From the IMG/VR virus record IMGVR_UViG_3300035188_000437, positions 1 through 37,705 of that record: a stretch of DNA of 37,705 bases; one strand, 5' to 3'. The position numbers and the translations under genes are program-made. The first letter of the stretch is position 1, and every line of letters begins with the position of its first letter. Positions 36,137-37,705 of the stretch are shown here, in pieces. The notes beneath the pieces are model-generated. The model saw nothing but the letters and a program-made list of their open reading frames with translations, searched no databases and was not told where the DNA came from. Origin of the DNA: a virus.

Positions 36137-36389
36137 AATGTAAACATAATAATATAGCGGTGGCAAAAAGATTTGAGCGACCGAAATCGTCATGGCGATT
36201 CGACGATCCGACGTTTTTTATCCCGCGCCGTCCAGGCGCAAACATTCTGCATGAACCTGCGTCGTCATGACGATCCGACGTTTTGCTGGCGCTTGTCGCG
36301 ACCTTCCAACTGCATGACGATCCGACGTTTGATTGTCAACTTAACGTAATGCTTTAAGTTTACATTCATGATGCTATAGGATTGTAAAC
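36137..36389. repeat. Inverted 9-mers flanking the direct repeats
   Basis: AATGTAAAC (36137-36145) and GTTTACATT (36358-36366) are exact reverse complements; ATTGTAAAC (36381-36389) is a one-mismatch third copy. They bracket the direct-repeat cluster. Possible protein sites, or chance in AT-rich DNA. Confidence 0.45.
36202..36330 (+). repeat. Three direct repeats, CGATCCGACGTTT core
   Basis: Core copies start at 36204, 36271 and 36318 (spacings 67 and 47). Copies 2 and 3 share the full ATGACGATCCGACGTTT (36267-36283 and 36314-36330). The ATGACGAT half also occurs inverted as ATCGTCAT at 36094, 36102 and 36187. The layout resembles iterons or operator arrays. Confidence 0.75.
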
Positions 36390-36492
36390 AGGGAGGGGGA
36401 CTGGGCCGAGGGATCTCCTTTAAGAAATACGCAGGCATTAAGAACAATTTTTTTATTTTATTTTCTAAACGCACCGTGCTAAAAAGTTTATT

Positions 36493-37008
36493 ATGTTCGA
36501 GTCATTACCTTATGAGCCGCGCAAAATAGAGGCGACGGAAGCCGTTTTGGAGCGCATCTACTTGGCCGCCCGCAAAGGGCTGAAGGGCGACACGCTCGCC
36601 TACGCCGCTGGCATGACGCCAACCGAATATCGGCGGCTCGTGCAGTTTGACCCTATTGCGGAGTATGCTGAACAGAAGGGCCGCGCCGAGGGTGAAGCCG
36701 AAATGTCCGAGGTGCTGCACAACGCCGCCCGCAGCGGCGACACCAAGGCGGCGCTGGACATCCTCAAGCATGTGCACAAGTGGACAGCGCCGCAGTCGGT
36801 GCAGGTGCAGGTCGAGCAGCGCATATCTATTATAGCGGCGCTAGAAGAGGCGCAGCAGCGCGTGATCCAAGGAGAGATATTAGATGCAAGCGCCATACGG
36901 GGTGATCTTCCAGAACCCGAACAAAGTATTCGTGGGGATGCCGCATGGGCGCAAACCACCGCTGTCGAAGGATCTGATAGACAAGATCAATCTGATCGCC
37001 CGCGCTGA
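36493..37008 (+). CDS. terS: Terminase small subunit candidate
   Basis: 171 residues. RKIEATEAVLERIYLAARKG, then LKGDTLAYAAGMTPTEYRRL form an N-terminal helix-turn-helix, and EAEMSEVLHNAARSGDTKAA with LDILKHVHKWTAPQ the central oligomerisation helices typical of phage small terminases. It should bind the packaging site and regulate the large subunit. The C-terminal 41 residues overlap the next gene in another frame and are Glu/Asp/Gln-rich. No clear ribosome site precedes ATG 36493; the T-rich tract upstream may supply the promoter. Assignment rests on motif, length and position. Confidence 0.8.
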   Translation: MFESLPYEPRKIEATEAVLERIYLAARKGLKGDTLAYAAGMTPTEYRRLVQFDPIAEYAEQKGRAEGEAEMSEVLHNAARSGDTKAALDILKHVHKWTAPQSVQVQVEQRISIIAALEEAQQRVIQGEILDASAIRGDLPEPEQSIRGDAAWAQTTAVEGSDRQDQSDRPR

Positions 37009-37525
37009 CGGGGCGTGGTACGAAGGCGACGGGGCGGACAAAGAATATTTTGACGTGCCCTACAAAGGGTCATGGGATGACAAATTCGCTAAGTCCGTGA
37101 AGGGCTACCCGGTCGAGTTCCTGTTCGTGCTGTTCTCAAACGTCAAAGAAAATCATACCGCGCCGCGCATAACGGATAGTAGCAAGACTATCTTTCAAGC
37201 GATCCTCGACAGCGACGTAAACTACTTTAACGACCGCGACTATGACGACGAGACGCTGACCGAGTTTTTGTCTGAGATGGGTATGCTCAACCAATCAAAG
37301 AAACCGGCGACCGAACGCAACGTGACGGCGTTTCTGTCTGAAGGTGAGGACAGGATGTGGGGCGGCAAGGAGCCGCACAAGTTCGCCAAAAGCGCCGAAC
37401 GCTGGCGCAATAAGTTCCTGTTAGCGCAGCCGGACGGGGCGTATTTTATGGGCGCGGGACACCTACCGGAGATCCTGCGCATGTATCCATCGCTCCACAT
37501 GATCGGCGGCGGAAAGGCTGAATAA
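36884..37525 (+). CDS. Unknown protein between terminase subunits
   Basis: 213 residues with AAGGAG nine bases before ATG 36884, which decides the start within the small-terminase gene. MQAPYGVIFQNPNKVFVGMP, then HGRKPPLSKDLIDKINLIAR and ADGAWYEGDGADKEYFDV; further FLFVLFSNVKENHTAPRITD and NVTAFLSEGEDRMWGGKEPH. Mixed alpha/beta, soluble, no signal peptide. I recognise no family or catalytic motif. Its stop overlaps the terL ATG, so it is co-translated with the packaging proteins and may act with them. Confidence 0.7.
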   Translation: MQAPYGVIFQNPNKVFVGMPHGRKPPLSKDLIDKINLIARADGAWYEGDGADKEYFDVPYKGSWDDKFAKSVKGYPVEFLFVLFSNVKENHTAPRITDSSKTIFQAILDSDVNYFNDRDYDDETLTEFLSEMGMLNQSKKPATERNVTAFLSEGEDRMWGGKEPHKFAKSAERWRNKFLLAQPDGAYFMGAGHLPEILRMYPSLHMIGGGKAE

Positions 37526-37705
37526 TGCAAGTTCCGATTTATAGCGCGGACGAAGAACAGAAGCTGATGGCGACGCTGTGGTCGGCGCAGGTGAAGAACG
37601 ATCCGGTCGCGTTCGTGAGGATGGCGTTCCCGTGGGGTAAGGCCGGCACGCCGCTGGAGGGCTTCACAGGCCCGCGTCAGTGGCAGTTGCAGGTGCTGAT
37701 GGACC
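37525..37705 (+). CDS. terL: terL start (5' part of the same gene as 1-1527)
   Basis: ATG 37525 overlaps the preceding stop (TAATG). It encodes MQVPIYSADEEQKLMATLWS and on to LQVLMD before the window ends. Bases 37528-37705 repeat bases 1-178 with one difference, which is silent (CTA versus CTG, Leu18). It supplies the missing start codon of the large terminase. It is the same gene, counted twice by the linear window. Confidence 0.95.
   Translation, partial: MQVPIYSADEEQKLMATLWSAQVKNDPVAFVRMAFPWGKAGTPLEGFTGPRQWQLQVLMD
37528..37705. repeat. Window-end repeat of bases 1-178
   Basis: 178 bases identical to the start of the window except A51/G37578. This is what a circular or circularly permuted phage assembly gives when cut at an arbitrary point. 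A real short terminal repeat inside terL would be unusual for a P22-like headful phage. Confidence 0.9.

Larger units (their letters stand above)
35928..36492. promoter_or_regulatory. Main non-coding region: candidate origin and divergent control region
   Basis: The only long gap without a believable gene. It lies between the leftward accessory operon and the rightward packaging genes. From left to right it holds copy 3 of the start-associated element; CATAAT at about 35991-35996 on the minus strand as a possible -10; TGTGGATAT at 36021; two tandem ATATCGTC units (36090-36105); AT-rich DNA at 36130-36160; three direct repeats of CGATCCGACGTTT; the 12-bp palindrome TCGTCATGACGA (36262-36273); inverted 9-mers around the repeats; and a T-rich tract at 36430-36460. 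Repeats plus AT-rich DNA fit an origin, an operator array or a packaging site. The sequence does not decide which. Confidence 0.6.

Noticed and set aside
35960-36193. 77-residue minus-strand frame and 81-residue plus-strand frame (35887-36132) near the start of the non-coding region
   Set aside because: Both have random-looking composition and no ribosome site, and they conflict with the well-supported 48-residue gene and the repeats.
36265-36474. 69-residue minus-strand frame in the repeat region
   Set aside because: It runs through the repeats and T-rich tract, has no ribosome site and low-complexity composition.
1-37705. Integrase, repressor, transposon, CRISPR array or tRNA
   Set aside because: No reading frame shows tyrosine or serine recombinase, transposase or CI-like patterns, and no spaced repeat array or tRNA cloverleaf was recognised by eye; a tRNAscan run would be decisive for the last.

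Overview
The window is one complete unit of a tailed-phage genome with a short-tailed (podovirus), P22-like virion plan. Bases 1-178 recur at 37528-37705 with one difference (A51 versus G37578), so the sequence closes into a circle, or a circularly permuted map, of about 37,527 bp that was opened just inside the large terminase gene. I see no integrase, repressor, transposase, RNA polymerase, tRNA or CRISPR array, which suggests a virulent phage. The host is probably a Gram-negative proteobacterium, perhaps an alphaproteobacterium: there are two lipobox proteins in the lysis cassette, a GH108-type muramidase, and a DnaA-domain protein. The host is inferred, not shown.

Rightward late region (36.5 kb, through the junction, to 21.5 kb): small terminase candidate, an unknown protein, large terminase, three tiny basic proteins, P22-type portal, a Dps-like small protein, two tiny virion-type proteins, an S74 self-cleaving fibre, scaffold, P22-type coat, two beta-rich decoration candidates, gp4-like and gp10-like tail-hub proteins, two fibre/tailspike proteins, a small beta protein, a GNAT-like protein and three ejection proteins, one of which carries a lytic transglycosylase motif. 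A lysis cassette follows: membrane protein, muramidase and two small lipoproteins.

Leftward block (23.5 to 21.4 kb): VRR-NUC nuclease, SNF2-type helicase, an unknown small protein and a DUF6378-like protein. It converges on the lysis genes. Rightward replication block (23.55 to 32.3 kb): RecB-like DUF2800 nuclease, a probable DNA-binding partner followed by a strong terminator, a DnaA-domain-IV/HTH protein, several small proteins including a nested membrane/secreted pair, family A DNA polymerase, a PAPS-reductase-like protein and a primase-SF3 helicase. These would replicate and recombine the phage DNA.

Leftward accessory block (35.93 to 33.06 kb): a tightly overlapping string of about a dozen small genes including a short C5-type cytosine methyltransferase, a second stand-alone DnaA domain IV protein and one or two membrane micropeptides. 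It ends at a minus-strand terminator at 32991-33018. Three of its genes carry the same 14-bp DnaA-box-like element immediately before the ribosome binding site.

The only long non-coding stretch (35928-36492) separates the leftward accessory block from the rightward terminase genes. It holds three direct copies of a 13 to 17 bp repeat, inverted partial copies, a palindrome, AT-rich DNA and flanking inverted 9-mers. It is the best candidate for an origin and/or master regulatory region. Together with the two DnaA-domain proteins and the repeated DnaA-box-like element, it is the part of the genome most worth testing.
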